A stretch of DNA of 64,000 nt, taken from contig NZ_AOLM01000007.1 of NCBI RefSeq assembly GCF_000337835.1, positions 1 through 64,000 on the forward strand, given 5' to 3'. The DNA is from Haloferax sulfurifontis ATCC BAA-897 (lineage in GTDB: Archaea > Halobacteriota > Halobacteria > Halobacteriales > Haloferacaceae). How positions within the stretch are numbered: the first letter of the stretch is position 1; each line of letters opens with the position of its first letter. Below the pieces are notes generated by a model, which worked only from the letters and a program-made list of their open reading frames with translations, was not told the origin of the DNA and searched no databases. The position numbers and the translations under genes are program-made. Positions 7,567-14,438 of the stretch are shown here, piece by piece.

Positions 7567-7813
7567 ACCACCCGTTCCACTGTTTCTACTGTTCCTGTTG
7601 TTTATATACTCCCCTCACCCCGGTTTTCCACTGTTAGTCGCGGCGAGAGTCTGGTTTCCGTCTCGCCAACAGCATTTTGCCGGGACCAAAAGATATAATC
7701 TACCGTCCGAGGACAAGTCCGCTCAACACACCCCCACCCACCCGAGAGAGAAGAACACTGGAAAAGTGGGGTGGGGGGGGTATATAAATAACAAGAACAG
7801 TGGAATGGGTGGT
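7567..7813. promoter_or_regulatory. Replication origin: four ORB-like boxes in inverted arrangement
   Basis: Two arms (7567-7635 and 7754-7813) form a large imperfect inverted repeat. Each arm has two ORB-like boxes with the core CAGTGGAA or CACTGGAA followed by G-rich sequence (7567-7584, 7611-7635, 7754-7776, 7796-7813) and a TATA box (TTTATATA, TATATAAA). The arms double as divergent promoters for orc (minus) and the gene at 7875 (plus). Two further short inverted repeats lie toward orc at 7510-7530 and 7544-7555. Confidence 0.75.
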
Positions 7814-7874
7814 CAACACTATCTGTTGCACTCACAATCGGAACACTTATTATGGGTGCAACAAATGTTGTTGT

Positions 7875-8996
7875 ATGGAAGAAAGCCACAACGGTTCGAA
7901 CGACAGCCACCCCATCAACGCCGACGTCGTCGCGGAGTTCGCCGAGATGCACAACACCACGACCGCAGTTGTCGACGCCGTCCTCACCGCCGCGCAGGAC
8001 GACCTCTCGCACTACGTCGCCGAGATTCGCGAGGATGCTTCGCAGACCGTCGCCGAAGACGAGTCGACGCTGGTCGTGCTCGACGGCGGGCACCTCTGGA
8101 ACGACGTCGCCAAAGAGATTCGCAACGACATCGACGCGGACGAACACGTGCTCAACAGTCTGTCGTCGATTCTCGGCGGGACTCACGACCGCCAGTTCAA
8201 GTCGTTCGGGGGGCGCAAGCTCACCGGCTACGGCAAGCAACAGGCCGTGAACGCCCTGAGCACCGCTGACGGCGTGTTCATCCAGAAGGCCGAGCCGGAG
8301 GACTCGGCGGGCGACGTCGACGTTGCGTGGCGCATCCGCCACGACCTCGGGTACAAGCAACCGTTCAACTACAACGCCGAGGCCATCGCGACCGTCACGG
8401 GCGACAAGGGGACGCTCAAAATCACGCGGACGTACTGCGCCATCCCCGACGACATGACCGACGAGGACCGCGACGCCATCATCGTCGACTCCGAGGCCCG
8501 GCACGTCGAGAGTGACACGCTCGTCGACGAGCGCCGCGAGACGTGGTCGATGTCGAAGCAACTCTACGAGACGGGCGGTCGTCGCGACCAGTACGACTCC
8601 GCTCTGCGCGAGTGGGTCTACGCGAACCACACGGGCGACTTCGGGGCCGAGTACGACCTGCTCGACGACGCGCTCGCGACGTGTGACGAGTGCGGCGCGT
8701 TCCCGGAGCACGACGCCGGCGTCTACGTCGACCAGCGCCCGACGAACAACTTCGCGCCCGACCGCAAGGACACGCTGTGCAACCACTGCCGGGCGAACTT
8801 CCTCGCCGAGCACACGATGCTGTCCCAACAGGAAGCCGAGGTCTACGCGCTCAAAGAGTCCGGTCTGAGCCACAGCGCGACGGCCGACGCGCTCGACATC
8901 TCGAAGTCGCAGGTCGGGACGGTCTTCGCCCGCATCTTTGACAAGAAGCTCGCGACCGCCGAGCGCACGGTCGAACTCGTGAAGCCGCTACACTAA
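7875..8996 (+). CDS. Origin-adjacent protein with C-terminal HTH
   Basis: A 373-residue protein encoded on the other side of the origin from orc. The C-terminus (about 315-365, MLSQQEAEVYALKESGLSHS onward) reads as a LuxR/sigma-4-like helix-turn-helix. A four-Cys cluster around residues 275-310 (CDECG and CNHC) looks like a zinc ribbon. The middle is unassigned. The start at 7875 is chosen because TATA-like CTTATTAT lies 26 nt before it. A role in replication control or partition is plausible from position only. Confidence 0.7.
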   Translation: MEESHNGSNDSHPINADVVAEFAEMHNTTTAVVDAVLTAAQDDLSHYVAEIREDASQTVAEDESTLVVLDGGHLWNDVAKEIRNDIDADEHVLNSLSSILGGTHDRQFKSFGGRKLTGYGKQQAVNALSTADGVFIQKAEPEDSAGDVDVAWRIRHDLGYKQPFNYNAEAIATVTGDKGTLKITRTYCAIPDDMTDEDRDAIIVDSEARHVESDTLVDERRETWSMSKQLYETGGRRDQYDSALREWVYANHTGDFGAEYDLLDDALATCDECGAFPEHDAGVYVDQRPTNNFAPDRKDTLCNHCRANFLAEHTMLSQQEAEVYALKESGLSHSATADALDISKSQVGTVFARIFDKKLATAERTVELVKPLH

Positions 8997-9013
8997 CTCG
9001 CCAGACAACTGCC

Positions 9014-9355
9014 ATGACACTCGCAGAAGTTACTCTCGACGACTACGACATCGGTACGACCGGGACGGACGTCCTCGCGGAAGAGATTCGCATCATCGTC
9101 GACGGACGTCAGCGCTCCATCGGGACGGGGACCGTTCTCGCCTCCGAGGGCCGGGTTTTCGAGTCGGTTCCGAAGAACCGCCGGCACTTTCAATTCGAGG
9201 GCTTTCACCCCGTCACGAACACTCTTGGAGAGCTAAGTTGGGTCGCGTGCTTGACGACGACGGGGGTCGATGGCCCACGCTATGCCCACCTGTCGGAAAT
9301 TGTCGATGCGGTTTCCGAGGGTGCGATGGAACTCAAGGAGGCTGAGAGCACATGA
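9014..9355 (+). CDS. Hypothetical protein (113 aa)
   Basis: 113 residues, beta-rich N-terminal half (VTLDDYDIGTTG, IRIIVDGRQ), helical C-terminus. Its stop overlaps the start of the HEAR gene at 9352 (ATGA), so the two were co-transcribed before the transposon insertion. No family recognised. Confidence 0.65.
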   Translation: MTLAEVTLDDYDIGTTGTDVLAEEIRIIVDGRQRSIGTGTVLASEGRVFESVPKNRRHFQFEGFHPVTNTLGELSWVACLTTTGVDGPRYAHLSEIVDAVSEGAMELKEAEST

Positions 9356-10031
9356 AGTACACCGACGAGGACCTGATTCGGGCACTCCAGAACCTCGCCG
9401 AGACACTCGGGTCGAAACCCACGGCGGCGGAGAACCAAGCCCACCCCGCGACGCCAAGTACACAGACGTACACGCGCCGGTTTGGGAGTTGGAACGAGGC
9501 GCTCGAAGCGGCCGGATTTCGAGCTGGCCCGCTCACCGAAGACGACCTCACGGAGATGATTCGGGACCTTGCCGACGACCTCGACCGCGTCCCCACTGTC
9601 GGCGACGTGAATGACGCGGAGGACCTGCCGCACGTCTGGACGTTCCAAGACCGCTTCGGGACGTGGAACGAGGCCGTCCGCGCGGCAGGATTCGATGCGA
9701 ACCCCGGCTCGAACATCGACGCGCCCGACGATGACGATCTGCTCGAAGCACTCGCCGATTTGACGCGGGAGTTGGGCCGCGTCCCGACGCGCGACGAGAT
9801 GGACGAGCGCGGCCGGTACGGGACGACAGTCTATCAACGGCGGTTCGGGGGCTGGAAAAGCGCGCTCCGCGAACTCGGACTCTCTCGCGACAGCCAACTG
9901 GCTGATTTTGACCGCCGGACACTCATCGAGGAGCTTCGAGAGTTCGCGAACTACGGCGGCAGGGGACCGACCGCGTCGGTCAAAATTCGCGACATGAGAC
10001 ATCGTGGGCCGCATTCATACAACGTCTATAA
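9352..10031 (+). pseudogene. HEAR-repeat protein, 5' part, disrupted by transposon
   Basis: Encodes repeats 1-3 and most of repeat 4 of a HEAR/HNH_repeat protein (homing-endonuclease-associated repeat). Each unit of about 57 residues runs Leu-rich helix, GRVPT, then Y.RRFGSW..AL.AAG. The frame reaches ...NVY at 10029, and 6341 bp of foreign DNA begin at 10032, with a stop at 10038 inside the inserted end. Deleting 10032-16372 and one ATAA restores NVYKRIFGSWDAAL, a perfect repeat. The restored gene (9352-10031 plus 16377-17169) would encode 490 residues and six repeats. HEAR repeats probably bind DNA. Confidence 0.85.
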
Positions 10032-10063
10032 CAGTTGATGGTAATACGATTTCTTTATTCAGT
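10032..10063 (+). repeat. Left terminal inverted repeat of the transposon
   Basis: Starts CAGTTGATGG and ends TTTCTTTATTCAGT. It pairs with 16341-16372 at 29 of 32 positions. The 61 bp from here to the stop of the RAMP operon hold nothing else recognised. Confidence 0.9.
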
Positions 10064-10124
10064 CTGCACCGCGAATATTTGTCGGGCGATTCATCGTCAT
10101 TCTCGAATTTACTCACGAGCGTAA

Positions 10125-11036
10125 TCAGTCCTTCTTCTCTGATTCCTGATACTGTTCACCGAGCGGCTTCACCCGGAGTTCGCCGAAGCCGTATCGGGAG
10201 TGTGAGCCGACCCGCGTGAGGCCGTTCTTCGCAGTCTCCACCGGGCGGTCTCCGAGGTACTTCACGACCTGTCCGTGGTCAACCGTCTGAAGGCGGAACA
10301 CCTCACGCTGTTCGAGGATTTTCTCCTCACGGAGCCGCAGGTCGTCGCGGTTCTCCGCCCACCACCACGGGACAGGCCGGTCGTTCGTGTCCGGGTACTC
10401 CGATTCGAGGACGAACGGTGTCACCAACTCGATGAGGTACGTCTCCGCGCCTTCGAGCCGCGAGTAGTCCAGTTCATCGAGGTCCACCATCTGGGTGTCT
10501 TTCAGCGCGACCTCGCCGTAGCCGTAGTTGCGCTTACCGCCGAACTGGATGCCCTCCAGCACGTCCTCGCCGAGCGGGAGTACCGTCGGGTCATCGGCGT
10601 GCAGGTAGGCGTGAACGTACCACTTCGTCGTCTGGCGGTCCTTGCGTTGGTCGGGCCGCCGCCCCATGATGGTCTCGTGAGCCAGCACGGGGTGGCCGCC
10701 GTGAACGCGGAGATCGTGCGTGTTCAGTGCGTCCCGAGCGCGGGTATCCAGCATCCACGAATGTGACGCCTGCCGCTGAAGGAACAGGTCGTCGTACGCC
10801 TCCACGTCTGGCAGGCCACTCCCGAGGTACGGGCGAATGCCCGACTGGGAGTGTTCCTCGGGGAACGTCCCGAACTGACCGGGCACGAACACCCCGTGAC
10901 TGGCCGACACCGCCGCGTGCGTCTCGGGATCGAGGTGCTGGCCGAGAGCGTGCAGGATGGCGTTCCCGCTCACGTAGTAGGGGTGGCCGATGTAGTCCAT
11001 CCGCAGTTCCCAGAGGACCTGCTGGATGCGCGTCAT
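10125..11036 (-). CDS. RAMP-superfamily protein, Cas5/Csf3-like
   Basis: 303 residues with two RAMP-like halves, each closing with a glycine-rich loop followed by a strand: GIQFGGKRNYGYGEV (162-176) and RVGSHSRYGFGEL (275-287). The N-terminus (LRMDYIGHPYYVSGNAILHAL) resembles the first strand and helix of Cas5/Cas6-type RRM folds. Cas5 proteins hold the 5' handle of crRNA in class 1 effectors. The start overlaps the upstream gene by ATGA. The match is by motif only; Cas6-like is an alternative. It is the last gene of the operon, adjacent to the left transposon end. Confidence 0.55.
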   Translation of the reverse strand: MTRIQQVLWELRMDYIGHPYYVSGNAILHALGQHLDPETHAAVSASHGVFVPGQFGTFPEEHSQSGIRPYLGSGLPDVEAYDDLFLQRQASHSWMLDTRARDALNTHDLRVHGGHPVLAHETIMGRRPDQRKDRQTTKWYVHAYLHADDPTVLPLGEDVLEGIQFGGKRNYGYGEVALKDTQMVDLDELDYSRLEGAETYLIELVTPFVLESEYPDTNDRPVPWWWAENRDDLRLREEKILEQREVFRLQTVDHGQVVKYLGDRPVETAKNGLTRVGSHSRYGFGELRVKPLGEQYQESEKKD

Positions 11037-11773
11037 CGGTCGGGCCTCCACGCGGCGAAGTCCTCGATGTACTGGAGGGCGGTACTCCACGACCACATCC
11101 GCCGTAGGTTCGCATCGAGCGTCATGTCGTACTTGTCGTGGTCGGTATCGAGCGGGTGCGCCGTCAGGCGGTTCCACGCCGACGCCCACGACCGCCACGG
11201 GCGACTCCCGAGCCGGGCAGAGGGACGCCCGCCGTCCTCGATGTCGATGCGGAGCGCGAACTCATCGCCGTCGAAGACGGTGCGGAACGGGACGACCTCA
11301 CCCACCGGGTCCACGATGAGCCGGAGGTCGGCGAACTCGTGCCCGTCGCGGTAATTGTCAAGCAGGGCCGCCACGAGGAGCGTGTGGAACTTCAGCGAAG
11401 TGTACGGGTGATACACTGTTTCGCTGAACGCGGCGGCCACGTCGGACGCCAGCCACCGCTCGTGGGCGGCCTGTGCGTCCTCGGTGGCGATGAGGTTCGA
11501 TACTTCACTCTCGATGGTCGTCCGCGTGAACGTCTCCGGGTCGTAGACCGTCTCCCCGGTGAGCAGGGACAGCCGGTAGTGGTCTGCGTGCGTCGGGACA
11601 GTCTGCTTCTGCACGTCCAGCGGACGCGAGAGCGCCGCCGCATCGCCGTCCGCGCCCTCAGGCACCGACTGGTTCACGGGAACGCCAGCGAACTCCTCGC
11701 GGGCGTCCTCGTGGCTCTCGCCAGTGAACTTGTGGGCGTCGTGGCGGTACGCAGTGAGCATCGCGTCGCTCAT
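11033..11773 (-). CDS. Conserved-operon protein of unknown fold (246 aa)
   Basis: A 246-residue protein between the Cas7-like and Cas5-like genes, ATGA-overlapping both. It has an acidic N-terminal third, a helical middle with HERWLASDVAAAFSE and YTSLKFHTLLVAALL, then a beta-rich segment (LRLIVDPVGEVVPFRT) and a Trp-rich C-terminus. No nuclease motif is seen. Its fixed place suggests a subunit of the same complex. The reported haloarchaeal HRAMP systems also contain an uncharacterised third protein; equivalence is not shown here. Confidence 0.6.
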   Translation of the reverse strand: MSDAMLTAYRHDAHKFTGESHEDAREEFAGVPVNQSVPEGADGDAAALSRPLDVQKQTVPTHADHYRLSLLTGETVYDPETFTRTTIESEVSNLIATEDAQAAHERWLASDVAAAFSETVYHPYTSLKFHTLLVAALLDNYRDGHEFADLRLIVDPVGEVVPFRTVFDGDEFALRIDIEDGGRPSARLGSRPWRSWASAWNRLTAHPLDTDHDKYDMTLDANLRRMWSWSTALQYIEDFAAWRPDR

Positions 11774-12630
11774 GAGGCGTCCTCCACGCGCTCAGCGAGC
11801 GCCGACTGGAACTCGGGGAGGTACTCGTCGGCCCACTCGTCGTCTTTCGCGTCCATCTTCTTCGTGTTGCCCTTGCCCCGGTCGAAGACTCGCCGGAGTT
11901 CGGTCTCGTTGTAGAGCGGGTTCACGAGTTCGCAGTCCACGATCCCGCCGCCGAAGTTCCGAGCGCCACCCAGCTGGTGCATGAAGTCGGTCTGGTGGGC
12001 GTCGAGGTAGTCGATGCCCTCAGCGAGCAGGGCGATGAACTCGGGTTTGGGCTCTCGAAAGGAGAGGTGCCACGCGCCGTCGAGGTTCGCTACAGCGTCT
12101 ACCTCGGTGTTCCGAAGCGGTTCACGGTTGTCCTCGCGGTTGCGAGAGACGATGTTTCGGTTCAGGCGGCGGTAGTGGCCTTCGGCCTGTCCGCGCGTGT
12201 AGTCCACGCTGGAGCGGACGGGCGAGAACTTGATGGGCCGCCGCATCACCTTGCCGGGGCGATTGCCGAAGCCGCCGAAGAGGTCGTGAATCACGCACCC
12301 GTCGCCGTCTTCGTCTTCGAGGCAGTCGCCTTTCGGGTGATACCCGGCGTCGAGGTCGCGCGAGTACACGCCGTCCTTGCGGAAGTTGGCGTTGGCTTCG
12401 CCGGGGTGACAGGCGGTACCGTCGCGTTCGTGGACGGCCTTCTCCATCCCGTGGCGAAGCCAGCCCGAGAGGCTGAACGCGGGGATGATGCCGCCGATCT
12501 GGTTCTGCGGGTCGTTGTCCTCGTAGTTGCCGTTGGAGGCGTGATGGCGGTCGGTCATGATGCTGTCGTCGATGACGAGTAGGTCCGAGCGGATGCGGAC
12601 AAACACGTCGCGGAATTCAGATGTCTTCAT
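11770..12630 (-). CDS. RAMP-superfamily protein, Cas7/Csf2-like
   Basis: 286 residues. The N-terminal strand VRIRSDLLVIDDS is followed by GGIIPAFSLSGWLRHGMEKAV (47-66), the pattern by which Cas7/Csm3/Csf2 proteins start their RRM fold. IHDLFGGFGNRPGKVMRRPIKF (115-136) and a Gly-rich loop GGARNFGGG (221-229) complete the resemblance. Cys74, Cys103 and Cys112 with nearby His could bind zinc in an insertion. Cas7 subunits polymerise on guide RNA. The start at 12630 is chosen because upstream codons belong to the 43-residue ORF in another frame. Confidence 0.6.
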   Translation of the reverse strand: MKTSEFRDVFVRIRSDLLVIDDSIMTDRHHASNGNYEDNDPQNQIGGIIPAFSLSGWLRHGMEKAVHERDGTACHPGEANANFRKDGVYSRDLDAGYHPKGDCLEDEDGDGCVIHDLFGGFGNRPGKVMRRPIKFSPVRSSVDYTRGQAEGHYRRLNRNIVSRNREDNREPLRNTEVDAVANLDGAWHLSFREPKPEFIALLAEGIDYLDAHQTDFMHQLGGARNFGGGIVDCELVNPLYNETELRRVFDRGKGNTKKMDAKDDEWADEYLPEFQSALAERVEDAS

Positions 12631-12643
12631 TTGTGTTTGGGTT

Positions 12644-12775
12644 TCAGCGTGCTTCGAGCGCGGCCTCCAGCGCCTCGATGGAGCCGTAGGCGACCGCACC
12701 GACTCGGTACTCTTTGTAGGTCTCGCCACCGTCTGTGCGGACGATACGAGCCGTCACGCGGGCGTTACTCGCCAT
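12644..12775 (-). CDS. Small protein (43 aa) in RAMP operon
   Basis: ATG at 12775 overlaps the end of the 137-residue gene by 11 nt, and the stop is 13 nt before the Cas7-like start. The 43 residues form a strand-strand-helix pattern (ARVTARIVRTDGGE, YKEYRVGAVAYG, SIEALEAALEAR). Position and clean overlap suggest a real gene; function unknown. Confidence 0.5.
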   Translation of the reverse strand: MASNARVTARIVRTDGGETYKEYRVGAVAYGSIEALEAALEAR

Positions 12776-13178
12776 CTGAACCTCCGCCGTATTGGTTCAT
12801 CATGTGGTCATCCCAGTGGGATTCACGCCACTCTTCGACCTCGTTGGCGGCGTCGATGAGCGACTGTCCGACCTTGCGAGCTTCGTCCGGCTCCATCGCC
12901 GCACCCATGTTGATGGCACCGAAGAACACCTCCAGCGCAACCGGAATCTCCGTCTGACTGGGGTACATCTCGACGGAGACGTTCACCTCATCACTGTAGT
13001 TCTCGGCTGTGAGCGACCCGGAGAAACCTTCGTGACGCACTTCTCGCGGGAACTCTTTCTCGCCCTCACCGTCTCTGATATCGGACGGCGGCGTGTCGGT
13101 GTAGAGGCGGAGTTGGTCGCCGTGCGGGAGTCCCCAGACAGCGGCGGCGGCCCCGAGGAACTGACGGCGCGAAGTCAT
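12765..13178 (-). CDS. Hypothetical protein with twin-arginine-like N-terminus (137 aa)
   Basis: 137 residues. The start MTSRRQFLGAAAAVWGL resembles a short Tat signal (RRQFLG then hydrophobic stretch). The rest is acidic, with a strand-rich middle and a His/Asp-rich C-terminus. If exported it would be an odd partner for nucleic-acid-binding RAMPs; the RR motif may instead be fortuitous. ATGA overlap with the gene upstream. Confidence 0.55.
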   Translation of the reverse strand: MTSRRQFLGAAAAVWGLPHGDQLRLYTDTPPSDIRDGEGEKEFPREVRHEGFSGSLTAENYSDEVNVSVEMYPSQTEIPVALEVFFGAINMGAAMEPDEARKVGQSLIDAANEVEEWRESHWDDHMMNQYGGGSDGE

Positions 13179-13417
13179 TCGTCACCCCCCTCATCGTGCG
13201 TTTCTTCCCACCACGATCCACGGTGTTCGGGAATCTCGGTGTAGCCCTGCCGCACCGACTCAGCGAGGCGTTCGAGGAGATCGGCGACATCGTGCCGGGG
13301 GAGACCGTTCGTTTCTGCCTCGTGAAGGGCTTCCTCGATGCTGTAGGCGAGGTTGCTGATGCCCGAAGGCAGACCGTTACCGTTGCCGTTTTGACCGCTG
13401 GGTTCGTCGTTCGACAT
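13175..13417 (-). CDS. First gene of RAMP operon, hypothetical (80 aa)
   Basis: 80 residues from the ATG at 13417: an Asn/Gly-rich N-terminus followed by two predicted amphipathic helices (ISNLAYSIEEALHEAE and DVADLLERLAESVRQGY). The small helical size is reminiscent of small-subunit (Cas11-like) proteins of class 1 effectors, but this is speculation. The start codon directly abuts a 6-bp hairpin, suggesting control of translation. Confidence 0.6.
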   Translation of the reverse strand: MSNDEPSGQNGNGNGLPSGISNLAYSIEEALHEAETNGLPRHDVADLLERLAESVRQGYTEIPEHRGSWWEETHDEGGDE

Positions 13418-13468
13418 GGGTTCTTCAATTGCTGGGGAACCCAGTCCGAGTGTTCCAACCACTCGGAC
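13418..13468 (-). promoter_or_regulatory. Structured leader of the RAMP operon (two hairpins)
   Basis: GTCCGAGTG and its perfect complement (13444-13452 / 13460-13468) enclose a 7-nt loop. GGGTTC/GAACCC (13418-13423 / 13437-13442) forms a second hairpin ending exactly at the start codon. With a TATA-like CTTATACC near 13535 on the minus strand the leader RNA would be about 90 nt. It could be an attenuator, or a stable RNA used by the RAMP proteins. Confidence 0.5.
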
Positions 13469-13511
13469 GTTTCCTCGAAGGGTCACGTCCCAAGGGACCG
13501 GGCTTCCACAC

Positions 13512-13606
13512 CCATTAGTTAATCGAATAATGGTATAAGCCTTTCCATTCGTTCACCAACTAATGGTTTTATGAGGTCCGGACTCCAATAGCCACTTGAA
13601 TAATGG
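13512..13606. promoter_or_regulatory. Three 22-bp operators CCATTA-N10-TAATGG between divergent genes
   Basis: Copies lie at 13512-13533, 13545-13566 and 13585-13606, the second and third with one changed base in the left half-site (CCATTC, CCAATA). The third overlaps the ATG of the regulator (13603). Placement over both divergent promoters predicts joint repression of the RAMP operon and of the regulator operon. Confidence 0.65.
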
Positions 13607-13866
13607 GCGATGTAGAATACGATATGCCCGGAAAAGACCGCGATGAAGAGAGCGGTCAATATACCGACACGTACTCCGCAGAGGCGATGCTCAGAGCAAT
13701 ACGTGAACTCGGTGGATTGGCTGGAACAAGTGATGTTGCTGAGGAAGTCGGTTGTGCGCGTGACACCGCGTACAAGAAGCTGAAAAAACTGCAAGACGAA
13801 AACCGCGTCGAGAGTCGAAAAGTTGGTGGCGCACTCGTTTGGCATGTGGTTGAGGGAAATGAATGA
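13603..13866 (+). CDS. Winged-helix regulator / putative antitoxin
   Basis: 87 residues. Residues about 25-85 form a winged helix: AMLRAIRELGGLAGTSDVAEEVG, recognition helix CARDTAYKKLKKLQDENRVES, and wing KVGGALVWHVV. It sits beside three 22-bp palindromic operators, one covering its own start codon, and overlaps the next gene by ATGA. It is likely the transposon's repressor and may serve as antitoxin to the gene at 13863. Confidence 0.75.
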   Translation: MGDVEYDMPGKDRDEESGQYTDTYSAEAMLRAIRELGGLAGTSDVAEEVGCARDTAYKKLKKLQDENRVESRKVGGALVWHVVEGNE

Positions 13867-14246
13867 GGGGCGAGGACAGTCCCCGAGACTATGACCGGGA
13901 GTTCACGACACCGCTGGAGTTCCGTGTTCGGCGTCGAATCGGCTACAGCCACGACCACGGGATGGTGACGCGGTTCGTGGTTCAGCTGGAGTACCGATTT
14001 GACGACGGGTGGCGGGAGGTTGTTCGCTTCGACCACGACCCCGAGGGCGAACAGGACCATGACGTGACTGTCGAGGGCGTCCACATGGACGTCTACCGGG
14101 ACGGCGAGAAGATTCGGTCGCCGGAAATCTTCCCACCGATGCCCGCGAACGACGCGCTCACGAGCGCCGAAGAACACTTGACCCAGCACGGCGAAAGGTA
14201 CATCAAGAGGTTCGAGGAATGGCACGACATCAGGAGGAACCGATGA
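13863..14246 (+). CDS. TumE/DUF6516-like putative toxin (127 aa)
   Basis: 127 residues. The core LEYRFDDGWREVVRFDHDPEGEQDHDV followed by a strand-rich stretch and a helical tail resembles small DUF6516/TumE-type proteins that pair with HTH antitoxins. The ATGA overlap with the HTH gene upstream supports a toxin-antitoxin-like pair that could stabilise the transposon. Assignment is by pattern only and uncertain. Confidence 0.4.
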   Translation: MRGEDSPRDYDREFTTPLEFRVRRRIGYSHDHGMVTRFVVQLEYRFDDGWREVVRFDHDPEGEQDHDVTVEGVHMDVYRDGEKIRSPEIFPPMPANDALTSAEEHLTQHGERYIKRFEEWHDIRRNR

Positions 14247-14380
14247 CCGACGAAGAACTCGAAGAATTCCAAGACGCGGTGGAGAAACAGGGCGAAGAGC
14301 TACGTGACGCGCTCGCCGAAGACCTTGGTGGCGACCCCGACGACTACCGGAAGCGCCCGGTCGCTGACGGCGGCGAGTGA
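14243..14380 (+). CDS. Small acidic protein (45 aa)
   Basis: Starts by ATGA overlap with the preceding stop. 45 residues: a long amphipathic helix (DEELEEFQDAVEKQGEELRD) and a polar tail ending ADGGE. Possibly a third member of the toxin-antitoxin-like module. No family recognised. Confidence 0.5.
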   Translation: MTDEELEEFQDAVEKQGEELRDALAEDLGGDPDDYRKRPVADGGE

Positions 14381-14438
14381 TTCTGAGTTTCTTCTTGGGC
14401 CGATAGTAGCGTTGACTGGCATGATTTATCGGGGATGA

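Noticed and set aside
7602-8873. 423-codon minus-strand frame opposite the gene at 7875
   Set aside because: Its product is Arg/Val-rich and not acidic, and it crosses the origin; this is the usual antisense shadow of GC-rich haloarchaeal genes.
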